Shown piece by piece: positions 9,111 to 18,444 of a stretch of DNA of 64,000 nt. Under the pieces are notes generated by a model that saw nothing but the letters and a program-made list of their open reading frames with translations, ran no database searches and had not been told where the DNA came from. Numbering within the stretch: the first letter of the stretch is position 1; each line of letters opens with the position of its first letter. The DNA is from Marinobacter aromaticivorans. GTDB lineage: Bacteria > Pseudomonadota > Gammaproteobacteria > Pseudomonadales > Oleiphilaceae. The DNA is taken from contig NZ_NIHD01000002.1 of assembly GCF_002806975.1 (NCBI RefSeq), positions 124,001 to 188,000 on the forward strand, in the 5' to 3' direction. The position numbers were made by a program, and so were the translations under genes.

Positions 9111-10082
9111 ATGTCAGCAAAACAACAACTTGAGAGCCTGAACCGGGATTTCCAGAAAAAGCGCCCTTTACGCGCAGGATCCCTGATTATTACAACCTAC
9201 GGTGACATCATTCACCCCCGTGGCGGTAACGTTTGGCTCGGCAGCCTGATGAAGCTGCTGACACCCATGGGGGTCAGTGAACGGCTGGTGCGTACCTCGG
9301 TTTACCGGCTGGTGCAGGAAGGCTGGCTGCAAACCGAGAAAGTGGGCCGGTGCAGCTATTACAGCGTGACCGGCGCCGGCCTCAGGCGATTCCAGCAGGC
9401 ATTCGAGCATGTATACACCCTTGGCACGGATGAATGGAACGGCAGCTGGTGCCTGGTTTTTCTCAACCAGCTGGAACCGGAGACCCGGGCCAGGGTGCGT
9501 GAAGAGCTGAAATGGCTGAGTTTTGGCAGCATGGCCGCCGGGGTTATGGAACACCCGCGATTTACCCGCCACGAGCTGATCCCCCTGCTTCAGGAATGGG
9601 GTGCGCTGGACGATACCATCGTGATGCAGACCCAGCCAATGGAACAACGCAGCCCGCGAGCCCTGCGCAGGCAGGTCAGGGAAAGCTGGAACCTGGACGA
9701 GCTGGGTTTTCGTTACAAGCGTTTCCTGGAAAAGTTTCGCCCCTTATGGCGGGAGCTCAGCATCAACGACAATCTGAGCCCGGAAGACTGCATTACCGCC
9801 CGCATCCTGCTGATTCACGAATACCGGAAGATATTGCTGCGGGATCCACTGTTGCCGGACGAACTCCTGCCAGGTGACTGGGAAGGGCGTAGTGCCAAGC
9901 AGCTGTGCCGCAATCTGTACCGCGCCATATACAGACGCTCGGATGAACACCTGGCAAACCTGCTGGAGAACGCCTCAGGCCCCCTGCCCGGCCCGAGCCA
10001 GGGTTTTTATCGTCGTTTTGGCGGACTTATTGAGGAAAATCCAGCCGATAACGGCAAATTTGTGGCGGAAGAGTCTGTGTGA
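9111..10082 (+). CDS. paaX: PaaX, phenylacetyl-CoA-responsive transcriptional repressor
   Basis: 323 residues, normal for PaaX. The N-terminal winged-helix region has the family sequence SLIITTYGDIIHPRGGNVWLG, followed by the regulatory domain (EWNGSWCLVFL and later a conserved LIHEYRKILLRDPLLP). In known systems PaaX represses paa promoters and is released by phenylacetyl-CoA. It is divergent from the liv operon and only ~5.7 kb from the paa catabolic genes, which supports joint control of transport and breakdown. The ribosome binding site is weak. Confidence 0.95.
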   Translation: MSAKQQLESLNRDFQKKRPLRAGSLIITTYGDIIHPRGGNVWLGSLMKLLTPMGVSERLVRTSVYRLVQEGWLQTEKVGRCSYYSVTGAGLRRFQQAFEHVYTLGTDEWNGSWCLVFLNQLEPETRARVREELKWLSFGSMAAGVMEHPRFTRHELIPLLQEWGALDDTIVMQTQPMEQRSPRALRRQVRESWNLDELGFRYKRFLEKFRPLWRELSINDNLSPEDCITARILLIHEYRKILLRDPLLPDELLPGDWEGRSAKQLCRNLYRAIYRRSDEHLANLLENASGPLPGPSQGFYRRFGGLIEENPADNGKFVAEESV

Positions 10083-10117
10083 CTCTTCCGCTTCGCGTGC
10101 CTGACACCTACCTCAAC

Positions 10118-10131
10118 TTGATTTAGAACAA
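10118..10131. promoter_or_regulatory. Candidate FNR/ANR box upstream of oxidase cluster 1
   Basis: TTGAT-TTAG-AACAA matches the anaerobox TTGAT-N4-ATCAA at nine of ten defined positions. It lies ~160 bases before the ccoN start, a normal place for oxygen-limited induction of cbb3 genes. A well-spaced -10 box could not be fixed with confidence. Confidence 0.55.
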
Positions 10132-10289
10132 GTGCAACCATCGTTCAATCGCGTCTGTCGCGTTACTGTATTGTGACTCTTCGTTACCTTCCAAACGAAT
10201 ACAAATACTGCTTTTAAAGCCAGCATTCAATTGAATTGGACTACTGGATTTATTTAAGATGTATTTGTGATGAATCAACAGGACAGACT

Positions 10290-11906
10290 ATGACGCCCAC
10301 CATCGCCATTCTCCTGATCATTACCTTCGTGCTCTCTACCGTTGGTTTGCTGCTACTGATCTGGTCTATCGCCAACAATCAGTTCAGCCATGGCCAGGCA
10401 GCAGCGCGTACCATTTTCTCGCCGGGTGAAGAGGGCCACAGCGAGGACCCTGCCCGGCCCGCCGACCAGCCTTTTACCGGGGATACCAGCGAGCAGGCGG
10501 CAGCCATAAAGGCGCGCTGGACAGCCGACCAGTCTTCCAGAACGGCGGTGCTGACCTGGCTGAGCTCATCGGTCTTCTGGCTGCTTCTGGGTTCGCTTTT
10601 CGGCCTGACTTCTTCCATCAAGATGCATCTCCCGGAGTTTCTGGCAGCCAGCGAATTTCTCACCTTTGGCCGGGTACGCCCGGTGCACCTGAACGCTGTT
10701 ACCTACGGCTGGGCGTCCATGGCCGGCATAGGCGTGGCGCTGTTCCTGATTCCAAGACTGTTCAAAACCTCGCTGGCCGGCGGCAAATATGCGGTTCTCG
10801 GCGGCTTTATCTGGAATATCGGCCTGGTTCTTGGCCTCAGCGCCATCACGCTGGGCCTGTCTGATGGCGAGGAATGGCTGGAATTTCCCTGGCAGGTAGA
10901 CGTCCTGTTTGTGGTGGGTGGTGCCATGTGCGCCATCCCCTTGTTGCTGACCGCTGCCAACCGGCAGGTGGAGCACCTTTACGTAACCAGCTGGTACCTG
11001 ATGGCGGCGCTGGTGTGGTTCCCCATCCTGTTTCTCATTGCCAACCTGCCCTATACCTTTCCCGGCGCCTCAGGTGCAACGGTTAACTGGTGGTTTGCCC
11101 ATAACGTGCTTGGGCTATGGGTAACCCCCATCGGTATTGGCATTGCCTATTACATGATCCCGAAAATTCTTGGTAAGCCGATCATTTCCTACCAGCTGTC
11201 GCTGATTGGCTTCTGGTCGCTGGCGCTGTTTTACAGCCAGGTGGGGATTCACCATCTGATTGGCGGCCCGATACCCACCTGGCTGGTTACTCTTTCGATT
11301 GTTCACAGTGTGATGATGTCGATTCCGGTGATTACCGTTGCCATCAACCATCACGGCACCATGATAGGCAACTTCGGGCGCCTCAAAGACTCGCCTACCC
11401 TGCGTTTTGTATGGATCGGCGCTCTCATGTACACAGTGTCTTCACTCCAGGGTTCCATGGAAGCCCTGCGCAGCATCAACGTGATCACCCATTTCACCCA
11501 CTACACTGTGGGCCATGCCCACCTTGGTATGTATGCCTTCCTGAGCTTCATCCTGTTCGGCGCGGTTTATTTCATTATGCCCCGCCTCACCAACTGGGAA
11601 TGGCCCTGGCGCCGGCTGATCAGCCTGCATTTCTGGCTGGTAAGCATTGGCATCCTGATCTACGTGGTGTCGCTGACCGTTGGCGGCTGGAAGCAGGGGC
11701 TGGCCTTGCTCGATGCCGAGATGCCCTTCATGGACATTGTCCGCATGACACTGCCCGCGCTTCAGGCGCGCACTGTCGGTGGCGCCCTGATGACCCTGGG
11801 GCATCTGGTGTTCGCGTTCCATTTCATCGCCATGCTAATGCGCCGCGGCACTGCCACTGAGCAGCCGACCCTCTTCCGCCCAGTCGTCAAGGAGAACGCT
11901 CAATGA
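10290..11906 (+). CDS. ccoN: CcoN-type cbb3 oxidase subunit I with CcoS-like N-terminus (copy 1)
   Basis: 538 residues, longer than usual CcoN. It is the catalytic subunit that reduces oxygen. Seen: GRVRPVHLNAV with low-spin heme His H133, the CuB His H271 in WWFAHN, the GIAYY motif (Y287/Y288, the place of the cbb3 cross-linked Tyr), H321-H322, and HYTVGHAHLG with H409 and H411. The first ~60 residues hold an extra membrane helix followed by IWSIANNQF and an Ala-rich stretch, like the assembly protein CcoS/FixS. The ATG at 10290 has AGGA 6 bases upstream; the longer frame from 10236 lacks support. It overlaps ccoO by ATGA. The paralogue is at 18445. Confidence 0.9.
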   Translation: MTPTIAILLIITFVLSTVGLLLLIWSIANNQFSHGQAAARTIFSPGEEGHSEDPARPADQPFTGDTSEQAAAIKARWTADQSSRTAVLTWLSSSVFWLLLGSLFGLTSSIKMHLPEFLAASEFLTFGRVRPVHLNAVTYGWASMAGIGVALFLIPRLFKTSLAGGKYAVLGGFIWNIGLVLGLSAITLGLSDGEEWLEFPWQVDVLFVVGGAMCAIPLLLTAANRQVEHLYVTSWYLMAALVWFPILFLIANLPYTFPGASGATVNWWFAHNVLGLWVTPIGIGIAYYMIPKILGKPIISYQLSLIGFWSLALFYSQVGIHHLIGGPIPTWLVTLSIVHSVMMSIPVITVAINHHGTMIGNFGRLKDSPTLRFVWIGALMYTVSSLQGSMEALRSINVITHFTHYTVGHAHLGMYAFLSFILFGAVYFIMPRLTNWEWPWRRLISLHFWLVSIGILIYVVSLTVGGWKQGLALLDAEMPFMDIVRMTLPALQARTVGGALMTLGHLVFAFHFIAMLMRRGTATEQPTLFRPVVKENAQ

Positions 11907-12544
11907 AACGTGCTCTCGCAATCATGGTAGGCGCAGCGCTTATCCTGTTGCTGGCCACGCTGACTCTGGTGGCAATGCCCTACCTGCAAATGTCCGCAGA
12001 ACAGGTTCCGCCGGATCTCAAGCCTTACACGGAACAGCAACAGCGTGGCCGCCAGTTGTACATTGCCAACGGCTGCGTTTATTGCCACAGCCAGCAGCCC
12101 CGGGATCCGGGCTTTGCCCCGGGAGACAAAGAACGGGGCTGGGGCCGCCCCTCCGTGCCAGGCGACTACGCCTACGATCAGCCTCACTTGCTGGGCACCA
12201 TGCGTACCGGCCCGGATCTGTTCAACATTGGCGCCCGCCAGCCCAGCATCGACTGGCAACTGATGCATCTGTACAACCCGAGGGCGGTAATCAAAGGCAG
12301 CATCATGCCGTCGTATCCCTTCCTGTTCCGCCATGTGGACGAACCGGTAGAGGGTGACAAAGTGGTGAACGTACCGCCACCCTACGGCCCGGAATCCGGA
12401 AAGATTGTGGCCACCGATGATGCGCTGGCACTGGCGGAGTACCTGCTCGCCCTTGACCACACCTACCCGGCGCCGACTTTGCCCAAAGTGCCGGCGAAAG
12501 CATCGCCAAAATCCGACGAGTCCAAGGAGCAACGCGCGCCATGA
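11903..12544 (+). CDS. ccoO: CcoO-type monoheme cytochrome c, oxidase subunit II (copy 1)
   Basis: 213 residues: one N-terminal membrane anchor (residues 5-26) and a periplasmic c-type heme at C58-C61-H62 (CVYCHSQQPR). RTGPDLFNIGAR, HLYNPR and the axial Met in SIMPSYPFL match CcoO. It passes electrons from the cytochrome c subunit to CcoN. The start overlaps the ccoN stop and the stop overlaps the next gene by 4 bases, so all three are translationally coupled. Confidence 0.92.
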   Translation: MKRALAIMVGAALILLLATLTLVAMPYLQMSAEQVPPDLKPYTEQQQRGRQLYIANGCVYCHSQQPRDPGFAPGDKERGWGRPSVPGDYAYDQPHLLGTMRTGPDLFNIGARQPSIDWQLMHLYNPRAVIKGSIMPSYPFLFRHVDEPVEGDKVVNVPPPYGPESGKIVATDDALALAEYLLALDHTYPAPTLPKVPAKASPKSDESKEQRAP

Positions 12545-13212
12545 ACCAGCATGATCATCGCGCTCAGTACCGTGAAGCGCCCGAACCGGAAGAAGGCACC
12601 CGCGCAATACCAAAGATTGTACTGGCCTGGATTGCCATACTGATTGTCTGGGGCGTTGGTTATTACGCCTGGCAGATCGGCAAGCCCCTGCTGGGCGGCG
12701 ACAGCCGCACAGCCGTTGCGATGGCTCCCGGGGAATCCGGGCCCGCAAACAGTGAAAGCCCCGATGCGTCAGAGGGCTCAGGCACATCCGGCTCACAGAG
12801 TTCGGGTGCAGGCAGCGGCTCCGCAGGCGCCACACCGGATGGTGCTGCGATTTACAGCGCCCAGTGCAGTGCCTGCCACCAGGCAAATGGACAGGGCGTA
12901 CCAGGCGCCTTTCCTCCTCTGGCCGGAAGTGAGTGGCTGCAGGCGGACGCGGCCATTCCGGTGGCAATTGTCCACGATGGCCTGCAGGGAGAAATCGAGG
13001 TTGCAGGCAACACCTTCCAGGGTGTTATGCCCAGGTTTGGCGGTAAACTTTCCGATGCCGAACTGGCGGCTGTGCTGAGTTATGCCCGCAGTGAGTGGGG
13101 CAACAGTGCAAGCGAGATCGACCCAGCGACAGTGGCCGAGCACAAAGAGCGCTTCGGCGATCGCGGGGACTGGTCTGCCGGTGAGTTGAAGGAGGTTTTC
13201 GGGGAACCCTGA
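12541..13212 (+). CDS. Membrane-anchored monoheme cytochrome c, CcoP substitute (copy 1)
   Basis: 223 residues: cytoplasmic N-terminus, one membrane helix (~25-46), a long Ser/Gly/Ala-rich flexible linker (~65-98), then a single cytochrome c domain with C109-C112-H113 (CSACHQANG) and a likely Met ligand in GVMPRFG. Standard CcoP has two hemes and ~300 residues, so this is a one-heme stand-in or a tethered donor. The linker could let the heme swing between partners. ATGA overlap with ccoO shows operon membership. Confidence 0.88.
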   Translation: MNQHDHRAQYREAPEPEEGTRAIPKIVLAWIAILIVWGVGYYAWQIGKPLLGGDSRTAVAMAPGESGPANSESPDASEGSGTSGSQSSGAGSGSAGATPDGAAIYSAQCSACHQANGQGVPGAFPPLAGSEWLQADAAIPVAIVHDGLQGEIEVAGNTFQGVMPRFGGKLSDAELAAVLSYARSEWGNSASEIDPATVAEHKERFGDRGDWSAGELKEVFGEP

Positions 13213-13213
13213 G

Positions 13214-15424
13214 ATGGCCGCCAACACCGGGAGCACAGCGCAACAAGAGCAGAATCAGGACATCCTGATGATCGAGGGGATGCGTTGTGGCAGTTGTGCC
13301 ATCGCCGTTGAAGCCCTGCTAAAGAAACAGCCGGGGGTGCGTGACGCTGCCGTCAATTTCGCGGCCGATGTGGCCATGATTCGCTGGGACACGGAAAAGC
13401 CCAGGCTGGCCAGCCTTCAGCAAGCCGTTGCCCGCCTGGGGTATCGCTTGCACGCATCGGTGGACCCGGATCGCAGCAAGCTCCAGGCAGAGACGGTGCG
13501 CAAGCATCTGCAAAGGCGGCTGGCGGTTGCGGTGGTCTTTGGCATGTGGAGCATGATGCCCGCCCTGCTGATTTACCTGGCACCATTGGGCGCGGCAGAA
13601 CCGGAAGTCCTCTGGCCACTGGCCCTGGCCAGCGGCCTGTTTGCGGCGCCGGTTGTGCTCTACTCCGGCTCTCACTTCTACCGGGTGGGCTGGCGCACGC
13701 TCCTTGCCGGCGCACCGGGCCTCGACAGCCTCATTTTTCTGGCGGTCTTCGCTGCCTGCATCATCTCCGCCTGGCAACTTGCCGCCGGCAGTCATCATGT
13801 GTACTTCGATGCCGCCGTTATGCTGATTACCTTCCAACTGGTCGCACGATTGCTGGATACCAGTGTGCGCCGCCGCGCTTCGGAAATCATTCGTCGTTAT
13901 CTTCAGGACGTTCCCGAACAGGTCACGCTGAAAACCCCAGACGGCCAACTGGAAACCCGGCCTTTAAAGGATGTTGAGGCCGGCCAGCACATACTCCTCC
14001 GGGCCGGCGAACAACTCGCTCTGGATGGGGAAGTTATCTGCGGCCATGGCCAGGCAGACCTGTCCATGCTGACAGGGGAACACATGCCCCAGGCTCTCGG
14101 GCCGGGAGCGGAGTTGCTGGCCGGCTGTCAGCTGGTTGAAGGGGGGCTTGAACTGGAAGTTACAGCAGGCGTTGGCCAGCGGCGCATTGACCGATTATCA
14201 CGCTCCATCAGTGCTCTGCTCAGCCGCAAAACCACTCTGCAACGGCTCACCGATCGCATCGCCCGCGTACTGCTTCCGGTGATTGTGATCGCAGCCAGCC
14301 TGGCTGTGGGATTGGCCCTTGCTCAAGGTGCACCTGCACCGGAGGCAGCGGCCCGCGGGCTGGCGGTTATGATCATCAGTTGCCCCTGCGCCCTGAGCCT
14401 TGCCATTCCACTGGTAATTACCATGGGCCACGCCAACATGGTCAATCACGGCATTGTGTTGCGGGATCCTGCGGCGCTGGAGGCTGCGGCCGGAGTTGGC
14501 GCGATTGTGTTCGACAAAACAGGCACATTGACCACGGGCGAGCCTGCCGTGAACAGCATCACACCGGCCGGAAACTGGAGCAAAAGCACGCTGCTGAAGC
14601 TGGCCCAGGACATTCTCCGGGAATCATCCCATCCGGTTGCAAGAGGCCTTATGGCGGAACCGGTGCGCTCATCTGTACCGGCTTCCGAGGGTATTCGGGA
14701 AAGCGTTGCAGGCGCAGGTACGCGCTGGCTTAACGGCAAGGATACCGCCTTGGCAGGGCAGGCACGCTGGCTTCGGGAGCAGGGTGTTGCGGTGCCACCC
14801 ACCGAAGATACCGGAATGAGTGTCCACCTAGCCTGCAATGGGCATTATGCGGGCAAAATCGGTTTTCAGGAAACCCTCAGGCCGGAGTCTGCGCCGACGA
14901 TCCGCCAGCTGGTGCGCCAGGGCTACACCATCTATCTGCTCAGCGGTGACACGCGCACCGCCTGCCTGGAGCTGGCCACGCGCCTTGGCATTGCACCTGA
15001 ACATGTGCTTTCCGGATACTCCCCCGAGCAGAAGCAAAGCTTTATCGAGAACCTGGAAAAACAGACAAATGCCGTGTTCGTGGGGGACGGCCTCAACGAC
15101 GGCCTGGCCCTGGCCGGCGCCAGGCTGGGTATCGCCGTGGGCAACGCCGCATCCGCCACCGGTGCCGCAGCGGCTGTCTACCTCACAGAAAGCATCGCCA
15201 GGGTGCCTGCGACCCTGCAGCTTGCGCAACGGGCACGCAAGCTCATGTACCAGAATCTGTTCTGGGCGGTCAGCTACAACGCCCTGGTGATTCCCCTCGC
15301 CATTATGGGCTGGGTGCAACCGGTTATTGCCGCCATTGCCATGTCACTCAGCAGCCTCTGTGTTCTGCTTAACAGCTTGCGCATGCAAAGCCAGGTATCT
15401 GGTGGTACGCAGGCACCATCGTAA
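13214..15424 (+). CDS. ccoI: CcoI/FixI-type copper-transporting P1B ATPase (copy 1)
   Basis: 736 residues. It starts with a heavy-metal-associated domain (GMRCGSC, C25 and C28), then membrane helices, the ion-site CPC motif (C390-P391-C392), the phosphorylation site D434 in DKTGTLT, and GDGLNDG near the C-terminal hinge. CcoI proteins export copper for assembly of the heme-CuB site of cbb3 oxidase. It lies one base after the cytochrome gene stop. Its neighbours make a CcoI role more likely than general copper detoxification. Confidence 0.9.
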   Translation: MAANTGSTAQQEQNQDILMIEGMRCGSCAIAVEALLKKQPGVRDAAVNFAADVAMIRWDTEKPRLASLQQAVARLGYRLHASVDPDRSKLQAETVRKHLQRRLAVAVVFGMWSMMPALLIYLAPLGAAEPEVLWPLALASGLFAAPVVLYSGSHFYRVGWRTLLAGAPGLDSLIFLAVFAACIISAWQLAAGSHHVYFDAAVMLITFQLVARLLDTSVRRRASEIIRRYLQDVPEQVTLKTPDGQLETRPLKDVEAGQHILLRAGEQLALDGEVICGHGQADLSMLTGEHMPQALGPGAELLAGCQLVEGGLELEVTAGVGQRRIDRLSRSISALLSRKTTLQRLTDRIARVLLPVIVIAASLAVGLALAQGAPAPEAAARGLAVMIISCPCALSLAIPLVITMGHANMVNHGIVLRDPAALEAAAGVGAIVFDKTGTLTTGEPAVNSITPAGNWSKSTLLKLAQDILRESSHPVARGLMAEPVRSSVPASEGIRESVAGAGTRWLNGKDTALAGQARWLREQGVAVPPTEDTGMSVHLACNGHYAGKIGFQETLRPESAPTIRQLVRQGYTIYLLSGDTRTACLELATRLGIAPEHVLSGYSPEQKQSFIENLEKQTNAVFVGDGLNDGLALAGARLGIAVGNAASATGAAAAVYLTESIARVPATLQLAQRARKLMYQNLFWAVSYNALVIPLAIMGWVQPVIAAIAMSLSSLCVLLNSLRMQSQVSGGTQAPS

Positions 15425-15428
15425 AACC

Positions 15429-16460
15429 CTAACCCTTCAGTTTCTCCGGCCTGAACGATCGCACCAGGCCAAGGAATGTAATGGCCCAGGCAGTCAAAGC
15501 AAGGTAGAAAAAGCTGACCGGAATGAAATCGAGAAAGTGAAAACCAAGGGCAGCCGCCATCTCATGGGTGCTGGCGGCATACATGCCCAGGGGGAACACC
15601 GCACCCCAGTACAAGGGGTCATATTCCAGCGGGAACTTCTTGTACACATGCCGCCAAATACCAAGGATAAACAACATCGGTATCCACCAGGTTCCCGTGG
15701 CCCAATAGAACACAGAGAAGCCCTTCAGAAAGGGCAGCAGCGAATCCAGGAACGGCGCATCTTTCACATTCACAATCAGCAGGGAACCGGCCAGTGTCGA
15801 AATTGCCATGGCACCCATGTTGATCCAGTACGGAGGCGCAAGATCGCCCGGGGAGAACCTGAAGAAGGTATAACGGTAGAAAATCAGGGACATCATCCAG
15901 ATATACAGCATGCCGCCCCAAAGCCACATGGACAGTGCCAGAAAGTTAATACCCAGCTTGTAGGGTTGTGGCATATCTACGGCAATCAACGCACTGAGCA
16001 CAGCGATCGACTGGGTTGCCACCACCGCCAACAGCCACCCACCGGTAATCCCCTTGTCCAGAGGCGGTTTTTCCTCTTTGACCGTGAACGCGGTGAATAT
16101 GGTGTAGGTCAGTGCCAGCCAGAGCAGAATCGCCAACATCCACAGCACACGGCCCGCCATGGTGTAATCGGTCAGGGTAATAAACTGGCTGCCCAGAATG
16201 CTTGAGCCGGCAGGCAGCGTAAAAAAACCGGGGGCGCGCATATGGTCCACAATATCCAGCAGAAATTCCTGCCGGCACATCCAGAGGCGGGCCAGCGTGC
16301 CTGCCCATAAAAGCCCATAGAAGCCAAGGTTCAGGTAGAACAGACTGTACGCAATCAGCTCAAAACCGAGAAAATGCGCGGTCAGGGAAATGATGCCCGT
16401 GGCCATCACCATGCCGAAATAGGCCGGCGACAGATTCTTCAGATTGTGGGTCATGCCCAT
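15429..16460 (-). CDS. TDT-family transporter/anion channel (TehA/SLAC1-like)
   Basis: About 343 residues with ten or so hydrophobic segments; LSPAYFGMVMATGIISL at the N-terminus is typical of the tellurite-resistance/dicarboxylate transporter family, which also includes sulfite exporters and the SLAC1 anion channel. The frame is open to 16517. The ATG at 16460 is chosen because the conserved region starts right after it; a GTG at 16484 with AGGAGG just upstream is an alternative. It is convergent with ccoI and only 4 bases away. The substrate is unknown; sulfite or another small anion fits the sulfur genes nearby. Confidence 0.85.
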   Translation of the reverse strand: MGMTHNLKNLSPAYFGMVMATGIISLTAHFLGFELIAYSLFYLNLGFYGLLWAGTLARLWMCRQEFLLDIVDHMRAPGFFTLPAGSSILGSQFITLTDYTMAGRVLWMLAILLWLALTYTIFTAFTVKEEKPPLDKGITGGWLLAVVATQSIAVLSALIAVDMPQPYKLGINFLALSMWLWGGMLYIWMMSLIFYRYTFFRFSPGDLAPPYWINMGAMAISTLAGSLLIVNVKDAPFLDSLLPFLKGFSVFYWATGTWWIPMLFILGIWRHVYKKFPLEYDPLYWGAVFPLGMYAASTHEMAAALGFHFLDFIPVSFFYLALTAWAITFLGLVRSFRPEKLKG

Positions 16461-16695
16461 ACGCACACGGCCATTATTCGACACTCCCTCCTGTAACACA
16501 CACTGACCACCAGCCAACCCTCGCTATTTGTCCGACCCGATAAAGTCTAGTTCACAGGCTTACTACTTCAAACCTTCGGAACCGCGTCAACTAATTATCG
16601 ATTTATCAGGATTACTTTAACTTATATATCTGTTTTACAGATTAAATATTCCGGGACAATATATCCATATATCCGTTGTTCCGGAGATTAACGTT

Positions 16696-17697
16696 ATGTG
16701 GAAAGGGTTAGGCGTGTGCGCGCTAATTGCCGCTTGTGGTTTCATGCTGGCGGACATCCCGGTTATTCAACATACAGGGATCAGCCCACTGGTTTTTGCG
16801 CTGTTGCTGGGCATGCTTGCAGGTAACCTTCCCGGGGCAGGCAATACAAAAAGCTTGGAATCCGGCCTGAAGTTTTCCACCCGCTGGTTCCTGAGGGGTG
16901 GCATCGTTCTGTTTGGATTTTCCATTACCCTCAATCAGGTTCTGGCTCTGGGGCCGGGCGTAGTAGCCCTGGACATCATGGTTATGAGCACCATCCTGGT
17001 GCTGGGCTATCAGTTGGGTACCCGGTTTTTCAAGTTGGATGCCGAAACAGCCCTGCTGACCAGTGCCGGTAGTGCCATCTGCGGTGCCGCCGCTATATTG
17101 GCCACAGAAACCACCATACGTTCAAAGCCTGCTGCCACGTCCATGGCAGTTGCTACGGTGGTGCTGTTTGGCAGTCTGGCGATGTTTGTTTATCCGGCGC
17201 TTTATTCTGTTCTGGGCTGGGATGAGAGTTTGTACGGCGTGTATATCGGTGCAACCGTACATGAAGTAGCCCAGGTTGTGGCAGCAGGTGATGCGGTCGG
17301 TGCCCACGCTTTGGCCAATGCCGTTATCGTCAAACTTGTGCGAGTGATGTTGCTGGTGCCATTTCTTCTGATTGTGGGACAGTGGTGGTTAAAGCGAAAC
17401 AAAGTGGAGCAAGCGGCAGGGGCTGGTAACAGACGCCTGATAATTCCCTGGTTTGCCTTCGGGTTTGTCGGCATGGTGATTGTTAACAGCGTAATTACTC
17501 TGCCCGCGATGATTCACGACAACCTGGTGCTTGCCGGCCAGATTGCCCTTACCATGGCCATGGCCGCTCTCGGCTATGAAACCAGAATCGACAAACTGCG
17601 CAGTCTCGGTTTCAAACCGTTCCTGCTGGCGCTGGTATTGTTCTTGGTACTGATTGGCGAAGGCATGTTACTCACGCCATTGCTAATGAACGCTTAG
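16696..17697 (+). CDS. YeiH-family putative sulfate exporter
   Basis: 333 residues with about ten membrane segments. Family landmarks are PLVFALLLGMLAGN, the FLRGGIVLFGFSITL stretch, SAGSAICGAAAI and GATVHEVAQVVAAG. The family (UPF0324/YeiH) is annotated as a putative sulfate exporter, but its substrate is poorly established. It lies between the two oxidase modules and divergent from the TDT gene; the 235-base space between them is AT-rich and likely carries both promoters. Its position beside a TsdA gene agrees with a role in sulfur anion export; this is inference. Confidence 0.85.
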   Translation: MWKGLGVCALIAACGFMLADIPVIQHTGISPLVFALLLGMLAGNLPGAGNTKSLESGLKFSTRWFLRGGIVLFGFSITLNQVLALGPGVVALDIMVMSTILVLGYQLGTRFFKLDAETALLTSAGSAICGAAAILATETTIRSKPAATSMAVATVVLFGSLAMFVYPALYSVLGWDESLYGVYIGATVHEVAQVVAAGDAVGAHALANAVIVKLVRVMLLVPFLLIVGQWWLKRNKVEQAAGAGNRRLIIPWFAFGFVGMVIVNSVITLPAMIHDNLVLAGQIALTMAMAALGYETRIDKLRSLGFKPFLLALVLFLVLIGEGMLLTPLLMNA

Positions 17698-17734
17698 TCT
17701 TATCTCAAGGCGGGCGCTGAGAGAAGAGCCGCCC

Positions 17735-17754
17735 AAGCCCCCCTTCCGGGCTTT
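17735..17754 (+). terminator. Weak hairpin terminator after the YeiH gene
   Basis: AAGCCC (17735-17740) pairs with GGGCTT (17748-17753) across a 7-base loop, but only a short T run follows. Confidence 0.4.
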
Positions 17755-17775
17755 CAAAGCCTCTTCTTCCGCGCC

Positions 17776-17803
17776 TTGCCTTTATTTCCAAAGCTGCTAT
17801 GGT
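17776..17803 (+). promoter_or_regulatory. Candidate sigma-70 promoter of the small GreA/B-like gene
   Basis: TTGCCT (17776-17781), 16 bases, then TATGGT (17798-17803), about 40 bases before the start codon. It is judged on motif fit only. Confidence 0.35.
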
Positions 17804-17844
17804 GCCGGCAATCCAAGTGAAGAGGCGGCATTCAGAGAAAAGAC

Positions 17845-18171
17845 ATGATGATGAATGTAGGTTTTAACCTGGGTTCACGTGATATCCAAACGCTTAATGC
17901 GAAACTGGGAAGGATCTACCGCAACTCCGTTGCGCCACCAGAAAATACGGCGATGATCGGCAGTTCGGTAACGCTGATCAACTGCCTGGACTCCTCGGTG
18001 CTGACATTCCGGTTAACGGATTCCAGTTCCTGCTCCGAAGCCGACAAAGGCGATGTCTGCATCGGCTCACCGTTTGGCCTTGCCCTGCTGGGCACCAAGC
18101 CCGGAAGTGTGGTCAAGCTGGGACTGAGCAACGAAGAGGGCCATGCCGTCGTTCTGAAAATATCGAACTGA
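17845..18171 (+). CDS. Small GreA/GreB C-terminal-domain protein (Rnk-like)
   Basis: 108 residues. Residues ~38-105 fit the GreA/GreB C-terminal fold: a GSSVTLINCLD start, a middle EADKGDVCIGSPFGLALLG stretch and a GSVVKLGL end. The N-terminal coiled coil of true Gre factors is missing, so it cannot be a normal cleavage factor; Rnk-type proteins that bind RNA polymerase have this plan. There are three Met codons near the start; 17845 is the first. It stands alone between the two oxidase modules and its target is unknown. Confidence 0.75.
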   Translation: MMMNVGFNLGSRDIQTLNAKLGRIYRNSVAPPENTAMIGSSVTLINCLDSSVLTFRLTDSSSCSEADKGDVCIGSPFGLALLGTKPGSVVKLGLSNEEGHAVVLKISN

Positions 18172-18201
18172 CAAAGTAAACCTTTCACACATCCACCCTT
18201 G

Positions 18202-18236
18202 GCGGGGCCTGTGTCACACAGTAGCTAAAGCCCCGC
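18202..18236 (+). terminator. Nested hairpin after the GreA/B-like gene
   Basis: GCGGGGC (18202-18208) pairs with GCCCCGC (18230-18236); inside it CTGTG and CACAG pair around TCA (18209-18221). No T run follows, so it may be a processing or partial termination structure. The rest of 18172-18444 holds no gene and no anaerobox that I can see. Confidence 0.5.
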
Positions 18237-18444
18237 ACAAAGGCTGAATCCTCCAGATACTCCCTGTATCAAAAACACATAGCTTGCTTACTTCCTCTGC
18301 ATTTCGACAGGGTTGGACTACGAACATTTAATATTCATTTAATCCGGTTCTGGCAGGCTGGCACTTGGCAATCTCCCCCTGCCCGACTAGCTTTGAGGGT
18401 AGATGCCAAAAAAAGAAAGCTATAAAAAAGGAACCTGAATCACT

